Source: CAYGZQ01 sp964354375 [NCBI: uncultured Planctomycetota bacterium] (lineage in GTDB: Bacteria > JAJVIF01 > JAPKYR01). Taken from it: a DNA stretch of 64,000 bases. The stretch covers positions 43,622-107,621 of the forward strand of contig CAYGZQ010000005.1 of NCBI GenBank assembly GCA_964354375.1, read 5' to 3'. A model generated the notes under the pieces. It worked only from the letters and a program-made list of their open reading frames with translations, was not told the DNA's origin and ran no database searches. A program made the position numbers and the translations under genes. Positions 1 to 8,917 of the stretch are shown piece after piece; within the stretch, counting starts at the first letter, position 1; every line of letters begins with the position of its first letter.

Positions 1-2623
1 CGGCGGGTTCGTAAAGCAATACCAGGTGGTCGTCGATCCGTATGCGCTGCAGGCGTACGGCCTGACCATGAATCAGATTGAGTCCGCGATCCGGAACTCG
101 AACAGGGATGTCGGGGCGGGCCTGATTGAACAGGGCGAGTCGGAATTCATGGTGCGCGGCCTCGGTTACATCGAGGGAATGGATGATCTGTCCAATATCG
201 CGGTAGCCGCGGATTCCGACGGCACACCGATTCTGCTGAACCAGGTCGCGCATATTCAGGTCGGACCTGAGTCTCGAAGAGGGATCGCCGACTGGAACGG
301 ACAAGGGGAAACGGTCGGCGGAATTGTGATAATGCGCAATGGCGAAAACGCACTCCAGGTCATCAATGCAGTCAAACAGAAATTGGAAGAGCTGAAGCAG
401 GGACTTCCACCGGGCATACAACTCAAGGCAGCATACGATCGAGGAGAATTGATCAAGAGAGCCGTCAATACACTCTCGACAACCCTCTATCAGGAAATGG
501 CGATCGTCGGTCTCATCTGCATCGTTTTTCTGATGCATTTCCGATCCAGCCTTGTGAGTTTCGTCAGCCTGCCCCTGGGGATTCTGGTCAGTTTCATTGT
601 CATGAGGGCGCTTGGGGTCAACGCCAATGTGATGAGCCTTGGCGGAATTGCCATCGCGATCGGTGAGATGGTGGACGGCGCTGTGGTGCTTGTCGAAAAC
701 GTGCACAAGCATCTTGAAGAAGATGCCCACAAGAAACCGCACCTTCAGATAGTGCTCGAGGCATCCAAAGAAGTCGGCCCCGCCCTTTTCTATTCACTGT
801 TGATAATAACCGTGAGCTTCCTCCCCGTGTTTGCGCTGGGCGAACAGTCCGGACGACTTTTCAAGCCCCTCGCTTACACCAAGACATTCGCGATGGGAGC
901 CGCCGCCCTTCTCGCTGTGACTCTCGTGCCGGTATTGATCTACTTTTTCGTCAAGGGGAAAATCCGGCCTGAGGAGCAGAATCCTGTCTCACGATTCCTG
1001 ATTCGCACTTACAAACCGCTCATGTCCTGGGTGCTGAAACGAAAGGTCGCGATGGTTGGGGCCTCGCTGGTCATACTGCTTATCACGATCTTCCCGGTCA
1101 TGAAGCTTGGAAGCGAGTTCATGCCGGCTCTGAACGAGGGAACGATCCTTTACATGCCGACCACCGATCCCGGGATAAGCATCACGAAAGCTCGGGAGCT
1201 TCTGCAGCAAACCGACAGGCTGATAAGGACCGTCCCCGAGGTGGATACGGTGTTCGGGAAAATCGGTCGAGCCGATACCGCAACAGATCCCGCTCCCCTC
1301 ATGATGATCGAGACGGTCATACAGCTTAAACCCAGGAACCAGTGGCGTCGCGGCATGACCATGGACAAGATAATCGATGAGCTCAATCGGAGAGTGAATA
1401 TCCCGGGGCTGACAAATGCATGGACAATGCCGATCCATACCCGAATCGACATGCTCACAACCGGCATAAAGACTCCCGTCGGGATCAAGATCATGGGCGA
1501 TGACATCAACACTCTGTCGGACATCGCGTCGCAGATCGCAGCCGAGGTTGTGAACGTGCGCGGCACCCTGTCCGCGTACGCGGAGAAGGGTCTCGGCGAC
1601 AACTACCTTGATGTCAATATCAACCGCGATGCGATCGCCAGATATGCACTCACCGTGAACGATGTGGAATCGACGCTTGTGTCCGCAGTCGGCGGCGTCA
1701 ATGTGACACAAACGGTCGAAGGGCTTGAACGCTACATGGTGAACGTGCGATATCCACGCGATTACAGAGACGACCTGTCCTCGCTTGAGCGAATTCTGGT
1801 TCCAACTCCCGCGGGCGGGTCCGTCCCAATGCGCGAGCTGGCGACGTTCTCGTTCACCAAAGGTCCCGATGAGATCAAGAGCGAAAACGCGCGGCGGACA
1901 AGCTGGATTTACGTTGATGTCCGCGGGCGCGATGTCGGCAGCTATGTCGCCGAGGCCAAGGCATTGATAAATCGGAAAATCGCGTCAGGCGAGATCACAC
2001 TGCCTCCGGGGTACAACATAATCTGGTCGGGCCAGTACGAGTACATGCAGAAAGCTGCGGCAACTCTCAGGGTAGTAATTCCACTCACTCTTGTCCTGAC
2101 TATGCTGCTGCTCTACTTCCATTTTCAGAACTTCACCGAACTGATGATCGTGATGATCACTCTTCCGTTCGCGCTGGTCGGAGGGTTCTGGTACCTGTAT
2201 CTGCTGCACTACAACACGTCTGTCGCGGTATGGGTGGGTTTCATCGGACTCGCCGGACTCGCCGCGGAGACGGGGATAGTGATGATCGTCTACATCGACC
2301 TCGCGGTCAAGCGATACATAGCCGAAGGTCGCCTGAAAACTCTTGCTGATCTTGATTCCGCGATCCTCGAAGGCGCGGTGGAACGAGTCCGGCCCAAATT
2401 GATGACTGTCGCGACAACCGTTATCGGCTTGCTCCCTATAATGTTCGGCACCGACACCGGTTCCGAGGTCATGAAACGAATGGCGGCCCCATTGGTCGGC
2501 GGCTTATTCAGCGCGACGGTACTGACGCTTTTCATCATTCCGGTAGTGTACGGTCTCGTGTTTCGCGGCCTCGTGGGGAGAAACGCCGCCGGATCAGACC
2601 CCGATCCGTACTCTGTTTCGTAA
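1..2623 (+). CDS. cusA: CusA-like heavy-metal efflux RND transporter, 5' end outside window
   Basis: Inner-membrane proton-driven pump of the heavy-metal-efflux (HME) RND family, which works with a periplasmic adaptor and an outer-membrane channel to expel metal ions. The frame is open from base 2, where it reads GGFVKQYQVVVDPYAL, a typical internal CusA stretch. The GTG at 26 is therefore not the real start, and roughly 170 residues are missing compared with the ~1040-residue family. Visible hallmarks are a first membrane block with GEMVDGAVVLVENVHK (TM4 region, the acidic proton-relay site of HME pumps), the periplasmic porter region with TGIKTPVGIKI and SENARRTSWIYVDV, and a C-terminal membrane block with PFALVGGFWYLY and GLAGLAAETGIVMIVY. 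The match to CusA is closer than to CzcA, which suggests Cu/Ag, but the metal cannot be fixed from sequence alone. The adaptor and outer-membrane genes would lie to the left of the window. Confidence 0.93.
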   Translation, partial: GGFVKQYQVVVDPYALQAYGLTMNQIESAIRNSNRDVGAGLIEQGESEFMVRGLGYIEGMDDLSNIAVAADSDGTPILLNQVAHIQVGPESRRGIADWNGQGETVGGIVIMRNGENALQVINAVKQKLEELKQGLPPGIQLKAAYDRGELIKRAVNTLSTTLYQEMAIVGLICIVFLMHFRSSLVSFVSLPLGILVSFIVMRALGVNANVMSLGGIAIAIGEMVDGAVVLVENVHKHLEEDAHKKPHLQIVLEASKEVGPALFYSLLIITVSFLPVFALGEQSGRLFKPLAYTKTFAMGAAALLAVTLVPVLIYFFVKGKIRPEEQNPVSRFLIRTYKPLMSWVLKRKVAMVGASLVILLITIFPVMKLGSEFMPALNEGTILYMPTTDPGISITKARELLQQTDRLIRTVPEVDTVFGKIGRADTATDPAPLMMIETVIQLKPRNQWRRGMTMDKIIDELNRRVNIPGLTNAWTMPIHTRIDMLTTGIKTPVGIKIMGDDINTLSDIASQIAAEVVNVRGTLSAYAEKGLGDNYLDVNINRDAIARYALTVNDVESTLVSAVGGVNVTQTVEGLERYMVNVRYPRDYRDDLSSLERILVPTPAGGSVPMRELATFSFTKGPDEIKSENARRTSWIYVDVRGRDVGSYVAEAKALINRKIASGEITLPPGYNIIWSGQYEYMQKAAATLRVVIPLTLVLTMLLLYFHFQNFTELMIVMITLPFALVGGFWYLYLLHYNTSVAVWVGFIGLAGLAAETGIVMIVYIDLAVKRYIAEGRLKTLADLDSAILEGAVERVRPKLMTVATTVIGLLPIMFGTDTGSEVMKRMAAPLVGGLFSATVLTLFIIPVVYGLVFRGLVGRNAAGSDPDPYSVS

Positions 2624-2721
2624 TGGTATTCGGTCACCCAGCCCTTCCGTATCGGCTTTGAACCTCGTATAATCACATTAGGAACCGTGCTGCTGATGCT
2701 GGATGGTTCCAGGGCTCGCAA

Positions 2722-3372
2722 ATGAGAGACACTGCATGGCGGAAGGCTTCGATTCTCATCGCGCTGGTCGGTGCAATGATTCTCTTCCCAACGCCTGCGT
2801 TTGCCGATGTCGACATCGGCTATCTCTTACTCACAGCCGGATCGCAGGTCCTGATGACAATATACATCCCCGCGACCTTGCTGCTGATCGTCGTTATCAT
2901 CGAGGCGATCATCGTTGTGAAAGTGCTCAGAATCCACATTCGTAGGGCATTTTGGGTGTCGCTGGCGGCGAATCTTGTTTCCACAGCCCTCGGTCTCATT
3001 GCAGGGGTGTTCTTTTTGGCCTCCATCACTGCTGTGGTTTTCCCGTTCATCGTTTTTCTCGTGTGGTGGGCCACTCAACTCCGCAAGATCCCCCGTTGGG
3101 TTTCCCTGACGATATTATGCACAATTCTTGGCTACTTGATATTTGTCCCGGAGATTGTACCGATCCTGCCGGACTTCGACCTGCCCATTGACCCACTATT
3201 CAGGATGTACGGCTTTCTTCTTCCAGGCTTCGGAGCGTCTGCCTTCATTGAGGGGATAGTCGCAGGACGTCTTCTGCACAGAACGGATATCTGGAAAGCG
3301 ATCATGATAGCGAACGTCCTGTCCTACATTTTCCTGGTCCCGGCAACTGCGTATTACGCCTCCTCCCTATGA
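2722..3372 (+). CDS. Polytopic membrane protein of unknown function
   Basis: Protein of 216 residues that I do not recognise. An N-terminal hydrophobic segment ends in PTPAFADVD, which resembles a signal peptide cleaved after AFA. It is followed by about five hydrophobic stretches (residues ~33-60, 73-95, 96-115, 128-145 and near the C-terminus), consistent with an inner-membrane protein. It lies about 100 bases downstream of the CusA-like gene. A TATAAT hexamer at 2668-2673 in that gap may be a -10 element, but no good -35 is present. The same gap holds a short inverted repeat (GGAACC...GGTTCC) just upstream of the start. The last bases overlap a second open frame that carries a pilin-like fragment. 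There is no motif to support a function. Confidence 0.65.
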   Translation: MRDTAWRKASILIALVGAMILFPTPAFADVDIGYLLLTAGSQVLMTIYIPATLLLIVVIIEAIIVVKVLRIHIRRAFWVSLAANLVSTALGLIAGVFFLASITAVVFPFIVFLVWWATQLRKIPRWVSLTILCTILGYLIFVPEIVPILPDFDLPIDPLFRMYGFLLPGFGASAFIEGIVAGRLLHRTDIWKAIMIANVLSYIFLVPATAYYASSL

Positions 3373-3769
3373 CTGTGACACAGGCCGGGCCGGCTTCCAG
3401 TTGCGCGCGAAGGGAACGCTTCGTTCCATCGGTAGCTGCCAGTTGGCTTACCAGAAAACCAATAATGGCAAGCTGTACGGCTCGTTCGAAGCCTTGAAGC
3501 GGGACCAGTACATCAACGAGGGCTGCACGCTCGGCAACATGATCGACAATTACACCATGACGTGGGAGGTCAGCAACGTCTCGACAGTGACTACAGAGGA
3601 GATGGCGGGCGGCACCAGCAGCGCGTTCACTATCATTGCGTGGCCGAGAGACACGAGGCCTGGTTTCCTCAACACCTTCGGCGTTACGGATGATCAGATT
3701 GTCAGGGTCTACAACCCAACTAATGAGAACGACCTCAGCAAGGTAAAGACCTGGGATCCGATATTGTGA
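3371..3769 (+). pseudogene. Type IV pilin/pseudopilin-like remnant lacking its N-terminus
   Basis: The frame reads RAKGTLRSIGSCQLAYQ near its start. This resembles the segment just after the N-terminal helix in many short type IV pilin-like or type II secretion pseudopilin proteins (ARAKGDLRSI-type sequences). The class III leader and the hydrophobic alpha-helix (FTLIELL...) that should precede it are absent. The sequence upstream encodes the preceding membrane protein in another frame. The only start available within the similar region is a TTG at 3401 with no convincing ribosome site. The rest (about 120 residues) is soluble and ends at 3769. I read it as the 3' remnant of a pilin-like gene; it could be translated but would not be assembled. 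The identification rests on a short motif, so it is tentative. Confidence 0.45.
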
Positions 3770-3778
3770 GCGAAGCCG

Positions 3779-3813
3779 CGCCCGGCCGCAGATCGGCCCT
3801 GCCGCACCGGGCG
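3779..3813. repeat. 31-bp hairpin repeat, copy 1
   Basis: A GC-rich palindromic element with arms CGCCCGG (3779-3785) and CCGGGCG (3807-3813). The 31 bases at 3781-3811 match the element at 8728-8758 in the same orientation with only two differences. The two copies bracket the debris-rich segment between them. The element could be a REP-like repeat or a terminator without a T-tract. Confidence 0.6.
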
Positions 3814-3869
3814 AGTTCGTTGGTGTCTGTCCTCAATTCTGAAAAAAGAGTGACACTCCAACACATTAC

Positions 3870-5267
3870 CTATTCCTCGCCCTGTCTCTCGAGTTTGAGG
3901 CGGATGTCGTCGAGGATAGGCTTGATCTCATCAACAAGACGTGTGTAGCCATGCTCAGTTGCCAGACGATACGCTTCTTCGGCGAGTCCGAGACCATCCT
4001 CGACTTGTCCCTGCTCAGCCATAATCTTGCCTTGATAACCTAAACTCTCGGCTAGGGCCTCAACAAGACCGACGTCGCGGCAGATTCGCTCGGATTCCTT
4101 CAGAAGTCCCATTGCGCCAGTAAGGTCTCCCCGGTCCTTGAGTATCACCGCCTGGATGATGAGAGAACATGAGAGGCCTATGGGGCGGCCAAGGTCCCGG
4201 CAGATTCGCTCCGAATCCTTGACAAGCTTCATTGCGCCATCGAGGTCTCCACGCTCCTGGAGTATCACTGCCTGGTTGTTGAGAGAACGTGCAAGGCCTG
4301 CTGGGTCACCCAGCTCCCGACAGATTCGCTCGTCTTCCTTGTAAAGCTTCAATGCGCCATCGAGGTCTCCGCTGAAGTGAAGTAAGATTGCCTGGTTGCC
4401 GAGAGAATAGCCAAGGCCTCCTTGATCGCCCAGTTCCCGGCAGATTCGCTCCTCTTCCTTGTGAAGCTTCATCGCGCCATCGAGGTCTCCACGAAGGTGA
4501 AGTATGATTGCTTGGTTGCCGAGAGAGGCTTGAAGGCCCGATGGGTCGCCAAGCTCCCGGCAGATTCGCTCCTGATCCTTCATGAGCTTCATTGCGCCGT
4601 CAAGGTCGCCCTGTGTCACGAGTATCACTGCCCGGCTGCCGAGACATTGCTGAAGTCTGTTGCGGTCATGCGTTCGACGGGATTGCTCCACGAGGAACTC
4701 GAGAAGTGACAGAGCTTCCTGTGCGTGGCCAGTGTCGGAGAGCAGAATCGACAGGTCCGTGAGTACCGCGGAATCCAAGAAGTCTTCGGGACTCTCAACA
4801 ACCTTCCTGAGAGCATCCGCCATCCTTAGTTCTGAACTACCTTCCAATCGCGACCAATGCGTTTTCACATCGAACTGATTGCGCACCCAGGCTTCATCAA
4901 AGAACTCCAAGTCCGCCAGCAGGTCATAAAGCCGCTGCCATGCCCTGGCCTCGGCCAACTGCCATGGGAGCTCATCCACCTTGCGCGGTGTGAGTTCGAG
5001 TGAAGCAAAATAATCCGCCAGACGCAAATGAGCAGCCTGCCCGGTCTCCTCTGTAGTCAGATACCTGTCCTTGACAGCCTGGCGTACATACTCATGCGAG
5101 AAACCCATCAAGCCGCAGCGGCTTGTGAGCGACCGCTCAGCTGCAAGAGACAGTGGGGCCCAGATCGCCTGTGGGAGCGGATTCCCGTCGTCCTTGAGAA
5201 TCTTGAGAAGCTCCGTTTCGCTGAGCCCCCTACGCGAGGCCCAGATGGCGGTCATCGCCTCCCGCAC
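3870..5267 (-). CDS. TPR-repeat protein, probably 5'-truncated (nephrocystin-3-like C-terminal half)
   Basis: Protein of 465 residues. The first ~60 residues (REAMTAIWASRRGLSETELL) look like the end of a NACHT/AAA-type ATPase region as found in nephrocystin-3-like TPR proteins. This is followed by a helical linker, then at least five tetratricopeptide units of exactly 40 residues, each starting GDLDGAMKL and containing ERICREL. At DNA level the motif CAGATTCGCT recurs at 4081, 4201, 4321, 4441 and 4561, so the units are very recent tandem copies 120 bp apart. The open frame extends only seven codons upstream of the GTG at 5267 before a stop (5289-5291). Just there the sequence switches to an unrelated pseudogene on the other strand. 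The expected Walker A/B ATPase part is absent, so this is most likely the 3' half of a larger signal-transduction-type protein. TPRs bind protein partners; the partner is unknown. Confidence 0.7.
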   Translation of the reverse strand: MREAMTAIWASRRGLSETELLKILKDDGNPLPQAIWAPLSLAAERSLTSRCGLMGFSHEYVRQAVKDRYLTTEETGQAAHLRLADYFASLELTPRKVDELPWQLAEARAWQRLYDLLADLEFFDEAWVRNQFDVKTHWSRLEGSSELRMADALRKVVESPEDFLDSAVLTDLSILLSDTGHAQEALSLLEFLVEQSRRTHDRNRLQQCLGSRAVILVTQGDLDGAMKLMKDQERICRELGDPSGLQASLGNQAIILHLRGDLDGAMKLHKEEERICRELGDQGGLGYSLGNQAILLHFSGDLDGALKLYKEDERICRELGDPAGLARSLNNQAVILQERGDLDGAMKLVKDSERICRDLGRPIGLSCSLIIQAVILKDRGDLTGAMGLLKESERICRDVGLVEALAESLGYQGKIMAEQGQVEDGLGLAEEAYRLATEHGYTRLVDEIKPILDDIRLKLERQGEE

Positions 5268-5284
5268 CAGACCCGGGCGCGTCC

Positions 5285-5612
5285 ATAATCAAGTACCAGT
5301 GGGACTGGAACAGCGATGGAACATATGAATCGCAGGGAAAAGAGGTGGATCATTCCTGGAACACCGCAGGCGAATATACAATGCAGCTCAGGATCACAGA
5401 CAGCGACGGTCTTACGGACACTCTCGACCAGCCCTGAGCCTGAAAGTATTCAAGACATGGGCTTTCACATGGGGCGCATCGGGTAGTTGCCGGTCCTCAG
5501 ACCTCGCGCTAGATAATTCCGGTAGTGTCTACGTGACAGGAGGTCATCGAGGTAGTCAAGGGCAATATCCTGTACAGGTGGCCGGCAACCGATCTCAGGA
5601 TGACCACCCACT
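5285..5612 (+). pseudogene. Remnant of a PKD-domain plus beta-propeller (SBBP-type) secreted protein
   Basis: Translating forward from 5285 gives the C-terminal half of a PKD domain (IIKYQWDWNSDGTYES, then a segment containing GEYTMQLRITDSDGL), ending at a TGA near 5434. A one-base shift around 5428-5431 restores the frame and continues ALSLKVFKTWAFTWG followed by LALDNSGSVYVTGG. That is one blade of the SBBP/WD-like propeller seen in the lipoproteins elsewhere in this window. There is no start, no signal peptide and similarity fades after about 5550. I read this as a frameshifted internal fragment of a PKD-propeller lipoprotein gene, joined at ~5285 to the truncated TPR gene. From 5613 to 5761 I see only AT-richer intergenic sequence. 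Confidence 0.65.
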
Positions 5613-5761
5613 GTGAAAAGACTGCAATCGATGTGTCTAGGGACTGCAACTTCCACTATGAAGAGCTTGAAACCCCGCCCTTCCTGTATAACATAGCACT
5701 TGTAAATCGATCATCTAATCAGCCTTATTAATCCAAACTCTTCCCTCGGAATTAACAATTT

Positions 5762-8542
5762 TCACGGAATCCAAGTCAGCGGATTATTTCCACCATAGGC
5801 ACCTATATCTGTGCTATCGTGCGCGGTTCCGATGCATGGCGAGAGTGGATTCAGTCGAAAGTCATCGTTGTCCGGGTCCATAAACATCGGATCGGTATAA
5901 ACCATCCCGACCCCCTCGACAACCTGCTGGTTAGGCACAAATGCTGAAAATACATTCCAAGAGCATGAATAATCGACTGGCACACTGGGTCCGCCGTCAA
6001 GAAATGCTCCACCGTAGGAAAATCGCCAGTTTACGCTGGATCCAGATGCGTCGAGATTACCCGAGATCTGGTCTCTGAAGATAATCGTACCTGGTTCACC
6101 ATCAACATTGGTTACTTGTATCCCGACTGCGGCGATCGGTGTATGTAAACGTGTAACAGTATTATGCTCGATAATCAGATCGGTCACTCCATCAGCATTG
6201 ATACCGTAACACAGACCGCTATTTCCGCTGGTGATCGCATTAATATCAAAAACCAGATTGTTTTGAATGAGTCCTGTCGATAGATAGGTGTATATGCCAC
6301 CCATTCCCGGCGCTTTATCGAAAAGCTCGCTGTAACAAACATGACCGATAACATTACGTGCAACAAGTAGGTTCTTTGAGTCAATAGCCGCGATAACATA
6401 GAAGTGTGTTTCTGTTGTGTGACTTATATTAAGAAACACGCAATCCTCAATTATGGAATCATCGCCTGATATATTGACCAATCCCCTGGCTTCCACATGG
6501 TATCCATTAACTCGGACATTTCGGACTGTCATTGCTTCTATCCCGTCACCTCCGTCAATTATTCTTGAACAGGTCTCTCCGCCGGGATTATCGATAAACT
6601 CTACGTCTTCAATAAGTACATTATTCGAGCCAAGCGATATGAATATTGCATCGGTATAAACGCCTGCATCGTAGTCGTGAACACATTTCGGTTGCGCCCT
6701 GAAATGGTTCAATGTTGAGTTCATCGCACCCGCAAAATGAACCATCGGCTGAGTGCTGTTATCCTCCGTGGTCAATAATGGTGCTGGATCAGACCATCCT
6801 TCGAGAGTTGTCTCATCACCGATATTGATCTTGCCATAATAGACTCCATCTTTTACCAATACCCATCTATGTCCGCAATCGGTCCTGGCATTGATAATGC
6901 CGTCCTGGATGGTTATCCATGGATGCTCAAAACTGCCGTTGGATTGCATGGGATCAGCGCTGTCGTCCACCCATGACGGAGTGCCGACTGTAACAGTCAA
7001 AGGTTCATCGAGGATGTCAGTAGCCCCTTCGTCATCGGTAACACGGATCTGCACAGGATAAAATCCCATTTCATCGAAAGTCCACTCGACATTCGGACCA
7101 TGCGCGGCATCGAACAACCCGTCGGTGTTGAATTCCCAGTCCCAGCTTACGATTTGCTGCCCGTATTCGTCTTGGTCATGCGACGCGGATCCATCGAATT
7201 CCACCGATACGCCGGGGCAGTATGGAGGCTGGCTGGTCACCTCTGCAACCGCTACAGGGTCTTTATAAACGGTCGGGGCTTTGTCGGAGACGGTGATCCA
7301 TCCGAGACTATAAGCTGAAAGATGAGCGCTGGTAGGATATGCAAATCCAGGAATACCGGAGTTATAGTCGGTCGGGTCCGCGCTTTCGATTACAATCACG
7401 ATCGGAAATGTGCCCGACCCGGTCAGATTCACATCATTGATAGTGAATTGCCACGTTGCGCTCACTGAATCCTGCGCGATGAGCAATCCAGCCAGCGAGG
7501 CGGCATCGTAAGTCGCGAGACCGTCGGGCGCGATAATTCCGCCTGGTGTTTCAAGATGTATGGTTGATACCTCGCCGGGAATTCCCTGAGGGGACACAGA
7601 GCCCTGATGATCGAATGCACGAACTTTTAATATTAATGATCCACCTTTGTGAGTGGAATCCTCATAGTAAAGATCGCCAAGATCCTCGGTATGTATACAG
7701 AACACCTCGGGGCAGTTTGCGGAGATCGGGAAGTCGTCGGGAATATCGACAGGAGGACTTGGATACGGTGCTTGCCATGAGGCAAGCACAGCATATTGGA
7801 ACGAAAGTTCTGGTCCTCCGCCACTCATTGGAAATTGAAGTTCGAAGGTTCTTTCATTTGAACTACTTACAGAGAATACACCTCTTGGATTCGAGCACAA
7901 TGGATTGGAGAAGAATGTTACAGGATCGTCCTCCTTACCTAATCCATCGCAATAAAACTTGTATCCATTCAGGATTGCCGTCCAATCGTATGACGGGACT
8001 CCACTTATCCCTTGGACAAATCCAAACAAGGTTTCATATGTAGCGAATTCTGTTGGATTGAACCAGCGGGTAAATCCATCAGCATTCAACAGCCTTAAAT
8101 CATTCGTTCCGGCATACAGAATTGACGAATCAGCCAGTCCGGGTACTGATCCATTGCCCACTATTACACCTCGGACATCGAAACCAGTGAAACTTGTCAC
8201 TCCGGGGAATGGGTGCTTAAGTGCCACCTTTACAAATAAATGCCCGGATGATATGTCTGATCCTGCTTCAATCGATGCTGTAACATTATTCGTAGGAGAT
8301 TTCGGGGGCTGCATGAATCGAAGCACGTTCGCGGCGAATTCACAGGTCCGCAGCTGTATGGAGGATATGGTTTCACTGTCCGGATCAATGGTGAAATCGT
8401 AGAATCCCCATACTACAGATCCTGACGCAGATGTGGCTACATGTCCTTCAGGTCCTGTTGTTGCCGGGGATATGGGATTGTTTTGCGAACAACTCATTGT
8501 TACCAGAATGGATAGGATAAATAGCGATATTGTTGCTCTCAT
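5762..8542 (-). CDS. Lipoprotein A: LNADG-type family module + PKD + parallel beta-helix
   Basis: Exported protein of 926 residues. The start is placed at the ATG at 8542, because GTGGAGG lies eight bases upstream and the next residues form a signal peptide ending TMSC. The longer open frame would place the ribosome site inside the gene. Residues ~40-420 are a module shared with three other lipoproteins here, with HPFPG, FTGFDVRGV, LLNADGFTRWFNP and PDDFPISANCPE. A PKD domain follows (DGSASHDQDEYGQQIVSWDW, GFYPVQIRVTDDEG). Then comes a DUF1565/NosD-like start (PMQSNGSFEHPWITIQDGI) and a right-handed beta-helix (LVARNVIGHVCY, GLIQNNLVFDINA, LIIEHNTVTRLH). It probably sits on the cell surface or in the periplasm, perhaps binding polysaccharide; no catalytic residues are evident. 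Base composition is lower in GC than its relatives (27/60 GC at 6121-6180, 24/60 at 6361-6420). Confidence 0.85.
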   Translation of the reverse strand: MRATISLFILSILVTMSCSQNNPISPATTGPEGHVATSASGSVVWGFYDFTIDPDSETISSIQLRTCEFAANVLRFMQPPKSPTNNVTASIEAGSDISSGHLFVKVALKHPFPGVTSFTGFDVRGVIVGNGSVPGLADSSILYAGTNDLRLLNADGFTRWFNPTEFATYETLFGFVQGISGVPSYDWTAILNGYKFYCDGLGKEDDPVTFFSNPLCSNPRGVFSVSSSNERTFELQFPMSGGGPELSFQYAVLASWQAPYPSPPVDIPDDFPISANCPEVFCIHTEDLGDLYYEDSTHKGGSLILKVRAFDHQGSVSPQGIPGEVSTIHLETPGGIIAPDGLATYDAASLAGLLIAQDSVSATWQFTINDVNLTGSGTFPIVIVIESADPTDYNSGIPGFAYPTSAHLSAYSLGWITVSDKAPTVYKDPVAVAEVTSQPPYCPGVSVEFDGSASHDQDEYGQQIVSWDWEFNTDGLFDAAHGPNVEWTFDEMGFYPVQIRVTDDEGATDILDEPLTVTVGTPSWVDDSADPMQSNGSFEHPWITIQDGIINARTDCGHRWVLVKDGVYYGKINIGDETTLEGWSDPAPLLTTEDNSTQPMVHFAGAMNSTLNHFRAQPKCVHDYDAGVYTDAIFISLGSNNVLIEDVEFIDNPGGETCSRIIDGGDGIEAMTVRNVRVNGYHVEARGLVNISGDDSIIEDCVFLNISHTTETHFYVIAAIDSKNLLVARNVIGHVCYSELFDKAPGMGGIYTYLSTGLIQNNLVFDINAITSGNSGLCYGINADGVTDLIIEHNTVTRLHTPIAAVGIQVTNVDGEPGTIIFRDQISGNLDASGSSVNWRFSYGGAFLDGGPSVPVDYSCSWNVFSAFVPNQQVVEGVGMVYTDPMFMDPDNDDFRLNPLSPCIGTAHDSTDIGAYGGNNPLTWIP

Positions 8543-8725
8543 GGTTCTATCCTCCACTTCTTGCTGAATAAGATGACTTTGACCAGTTAAGACTTCTGTA
8601 TTAGAGATCTGTGGATTTTTGGAATCTCAAGGCTAATGAGTAGTACAACTCAACCGGACCAGATGTTTCATCTGTCAGCGTAGATTTAGACGAAATCCAT
8701 ATACTTTTTGTTCCCTGATAAGCCT
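8543..8725. other. Intergenic leader region of lipoprotein A
   Basis: Upstream region of the minus-strand lipoprotein gene, holding its ribosome site. I see no convincing gene. Together with 8763-8917, on the far side of the hairpin repeat, it forms a gap of about 375 bases. That second part has an open minus-strand stretch of ~38 codons after the PAS gene stop, but no recognisable domain. Confidence 0.5.
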
Positions 8726-8762
8726 CTCCCGGCCGCCGATCGGCCCCGCCGCACCGGGGGAG
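8726..8762. repeat. 31-bp hairpin repeat, copy 2
   Basis: Second copy of the element at 3779-3813: bases 8728-8758 match 3781-3811 with two changes. The outer arms differ from copy 1 (CTCCC at 8726-8730 facing GGGAG) but can still pair, which suggests selection on the folded form rather than simple duplication. Confidence 0.6.
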
Positions 8763-8917
8763 ATTCACGGGACGGCGGGCCGCGCTGTATTTCCGCACGT
8801 CAATACAGTTCGAAAATAATCAGGCCGATCGATCCGTGCATGTCGGTCGATCGAGCAGGCTGTACCTCGACCGAGGAGAGCCCGGTGTCGAAGACCACGA
8901 TGCGGCGCGACCCGATC

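Noticed and set aside
989-1711. 240-residue minus-strand frame across the CusA-like gene
   Set aside because: Antisense shadow of a well-conserved transporter; no domain, common in high-GC DNA.
8763-8917. Frameshifted continuation of the PAS protein toward a kinase
   Set aside because: A 38-codon open stretch exists but shows no H-box or other kinase motif before a stop.
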